This document shows positions 42,557-43,878 of a DNA stretch of 43,878 bases, piece after piece. Every line of letters begins with the position of its first letter. Position 1 is the stretch's first letter. The notes below the pieces were generated by a model. The model was given only the letters and a program-made list of their open reading frames with translations, was not told the origin of the DNA and did no database searches. The DNA comes from an uncultured Prevotellaceae bacterium (GTDB taxonomy: Bacteria > Bacteroidota > Bacteroidia > Bacteroidales > Bacteroidaceae): positions 1-43,878 of the forward strand of contig ONMI01000039.1 in assembly GCA_900318915.1 (NCBI GenBank), given 5' to 3'. The position numbers and the translations under genes were made by a program.

Positions 42557-42573
42557 TCTCCTAAAAGGAGACG
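42557..42573 (-). repeat. Right inverted repeat (IR-R) of a putative invertible promoter
   Basis: TCTCCTAAAAGGAGACG, the exact reverse complement of the 17 bp at 42385-42401. Compared in direct orientation, the three central bases and one flanking base differ, so the inverted match is the better one. Confidence 0.85.
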
Positions 42574-42623
42574 AAGCAATTTGCTAAACATCCAAATGGT
42601 TCTGTAATTGATTGTATCTTCGT

Positions 42624-43817
42624 TTACAGAAGCGACAATATCATCTTATTGGCCTTGTCTACCACAGAGGTTTCAAGTGAGGCAAGATATATTTGTGTAG
42701 TGGCTTCAGAGTCATGACCCATACCCTCGCTAATGACTGACAAGGGTATGTTTCGAGCCTTTGCTATACTTGCCCATGAATGGCGGGCTACATACATGGT
42801 AAGAGGGCGTTGAAGACTAAGCATTTCAGATAGTTTCTTCAGCCTACTGTTCACCAGGTGAAGGGCATTCTCATATTGTCTGCGTGTGTCATCGTTACTT
42901 CTTATCACTGGCAGCATGTAGTCGGATGTCGGAACTGTATGTTTGGCAATAATATCCTCCATACATTTCTCCCATTTGATGGTGAGCAGCTGCCCCGTTT
43001 TCTTGCGGCGGTAGGTCAGGATGCCGTTGCACAAATCGCTCCTCTTCAGATAGGCCATGTCCACGAAGGACATACCACGGGTGTAAAAACTGAAAAGGAA
43101 TAGGTCGCGGGCAAAATCCAACGATGGCTTCAAGGATAAATCCAAGTCTTTCAAAGCTTTGATTACCTTGACGGGGACGGCCCGCTTCACCGTCTTTTCA
43201 AGGCTCGTATAAACATGGCGGAAGGGGCGGCGCTGCTCTGTCAGGTCTTTTTCAACAGCCCGGTTGTACACTGCCCGGAGGATGCGCATATAAAACGAAA
43301 CGGTGTTCATACGCACTCCACGGGATTTCAGCCATGCTTCATAGTGAACCATGAGGTCGGAGGATATGCTGTCGAGGGGTATGTCTTCTCCTTCTCGGAA
43401 TGATATGAAGCTGCGGAGTGTGGCGGTATAGGTTTCTGATGTCCGCTCACGGCCAAGTTGCTTAAGCTGTAAGATGATACCCTGCATAAAGAAGAACAGT
43501 GAAGATTCTGTGGTGAGTTGGCGGAATGAAACGATTACATCATCTGTGGTATAACGATTCCTTTCTGTCTCAATGTTTTTTATAACTTTTTCTAAACGGA
43601 GTAAATCCCAGTGCAGTCGTTCCCTTATTGAAGCTAATACAACTTGTCTTTCACCCGATACGATGATAGATTCTGTGTCGGCATCCCATTCATGGGGATA
43701 GATTTTGTAGTCGGTGTGTAATTGTCTGACCAACCTGTTGTGGATGATTTGGAAATAGATGCTGCCGGGGCTTCCATTTACTGTTGATGCTCTGAATTTA
43801 ATCTTAACTGATGTCAT
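42624..43817 (-). CDS. Tyrosine recombinase/integrase, Bacteroidales invertase type
   Basis: A 397-aa site-specific recombinase. MTSVKIKFRASTVNGSPGS at 43817 is the normal start of this family; the frame is open to a TTG at 43859. The N-terminal arm-binding domain is of the Bacteroidetes type, the SAM-like core-binding domain covers about residues 105-215 ('ETYTATLRSFISF', 'MRILRAVYNRAVEK'), and the catalytic domain shows Arg247 ('FYTRGMSFVDMAYL'), Arg345-His346 ('YVARHSWASIA'), His368 ('EGMGHDSEATTQIYL') and the nucleophile Tyr377. The first His of the HxxR box is replaced by Tyr, which is usual in this group. Its stop lies 51 bp from IR-R, suggesting it flips the adjacent segment; integration of a mobile element is the alternative. 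Confidence 0.9.
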   Translation of the reverse strand: MTSVKIKFRASTVNGSPGSIYFQIIHNRLVRQLHTDYKIYPHEWDADTESIIVSGERQVVLASIRERLHWDLLRLEKVIKNIETERNRYTTDDVIVSFRQLTTESSLFFFMQGIILQLKQLGRERTSETYTATLRSFISFREGEDIPLDSISSDLMVHYEAWLKSRGVRMNTVSFYMRILRAVYNRAVEKDLTEQRRPFRHVYTSLEKTVKRAVPVKVIKALKDLDLSLKPSLDFARDLFLFSFYTRGMSFVDMAYLKRSDLCNGILTYRRKKTGQLLTIKWEKCMEDIIAKHTVPTSDYMLPVIRSNDDTRRQYENALHLVNSRLKKLSEMLSLQRPLTMYVARHSWASIAKARNIPLSVISEGMGHDSEATTQIYLASLETSVVDKANKMILSLL

Positions 43818-43878
43818 GGCCTGAAATTTAATAATACTTGAAGTTTTCCTCTTCTGCAATATTATTGCTTTCTATCCA

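Larger units (their letters stand above)
42385..42573. other. Putative invertible promoter segment upstream of the defence operon
   Basis: A 189-bp AT-rich intergenic segment bounded by perfect 17-bp inverted repeats and lying between the operon start (42260) and a tyrosine recombinase gene (stop 42624). It contains one perfect -7 element, TACTTTTG, pointing right, that is, away from the PLD-helicase and into the antisense of the recombinase gene. On the minus strand of the segment I find no perfect TAnnTTTG. Inversion would place the -7 element facing left with a start near 42408, about 150 nt ahead of the PLD-helicase ATG. Size, repeat length and recombinase type match known Bacteroidales invertible promoters. 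Inversion itself is inferred. Confidence 0.7.

Noticed and set aside
1-43878. CRISPR arrays, tRNA, rRNA and insertion sequences
   Set aside because: No regularly spaced repeats, no cloverleaf-like T-loop (GGTTCGAATCC-type) sequences, no rRNA segments and no transposase-like proteins were recognised by eye; a dedicated scan was not possible.

Overview
The window is a piece of a Bacteroidales chromosome, most likely Prevotella-like. Three signs support this. Several genes are preceded by the Bacteroidetes promoter pattern TTTG / 19-20 nt / TAnnTTTG, with no purine-rich ribosome-binding site. Secreted proteins carry the C-terminal 'DLQGRR...GLYIINGRK' style tail common in Prevotella. The gene sets (split MacB pump, thrA-apgM-thrC, Omp28, GH127, PD-(D/E)XK AAA proteins) are typical of the order. 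The genus is inference. Most of the window is GC-rich; about 35.2-42.6 kb is clearly AT-richer.

Layout. 1-3.97 kb (minus): an efflux operon tolC-like > macA > macB ATPase > permease (cut by the window edge). 4.0-4.3 kb: a decayed small-multidrug-resistance transporter remnant and a terminator. 4.3-11.2 kb (minus): three secreted proteins (M6 metalloprotease, 1112-aa multidomain surface protein, Omp28-like). 11.4-12.3 kb: riboflavin synthase behind a long, apparently structured leader. 12.4-16.0 kb (minus): an ACP / KAS III / MBOAT / SGNH-like acylation cassette. 16.1-22.9 kb (minus): a complete glycine-cleavage operon lplA > gcvT > gcvH > gcvPA > gcvPB > lpdA, in which a 16-bp tandem duplication frameshifts gcvT and joins it in frame to gcvH. 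22.9-28.0 kb (minus): threonine operon thrA > apgM-like (probable homoserine kinase) > thrC. 28.1-33.4 kb (plus): a beta-barrel protein, an FAD-dependent oxidoreductase, an SH3-like secreted protein and a GH127 glycosidase. 33.5-35.15 kb (plus): an AAA-like/PD-(D/E)XK protein.

35.1-43.9 kb is an accessory island and the most interesting part. Three minus-strand genes form a tight operon: a 1126-aa PLD-nuclease/SNF2-helicase fusion, a 1088-aa Eco57I-type adenine methyltransferase, and a 153-aa DprA/SLOG-like protein. Upstream lies a 189-bp segment bounded by perfect 17-bp inverted repeats (42385-42401 and 42557-42573) and containing a consensus -7 element that points away from the operon. A tyrosine recombinase gene lies immediately beyond. 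I read this as a phase-variable defence (restriction-like, partly DISARM-like) operon, shown in the OFF orientation, with its own invertase. The repeats, motifs and gene order are directly visible; the switching and the defence role are inference.
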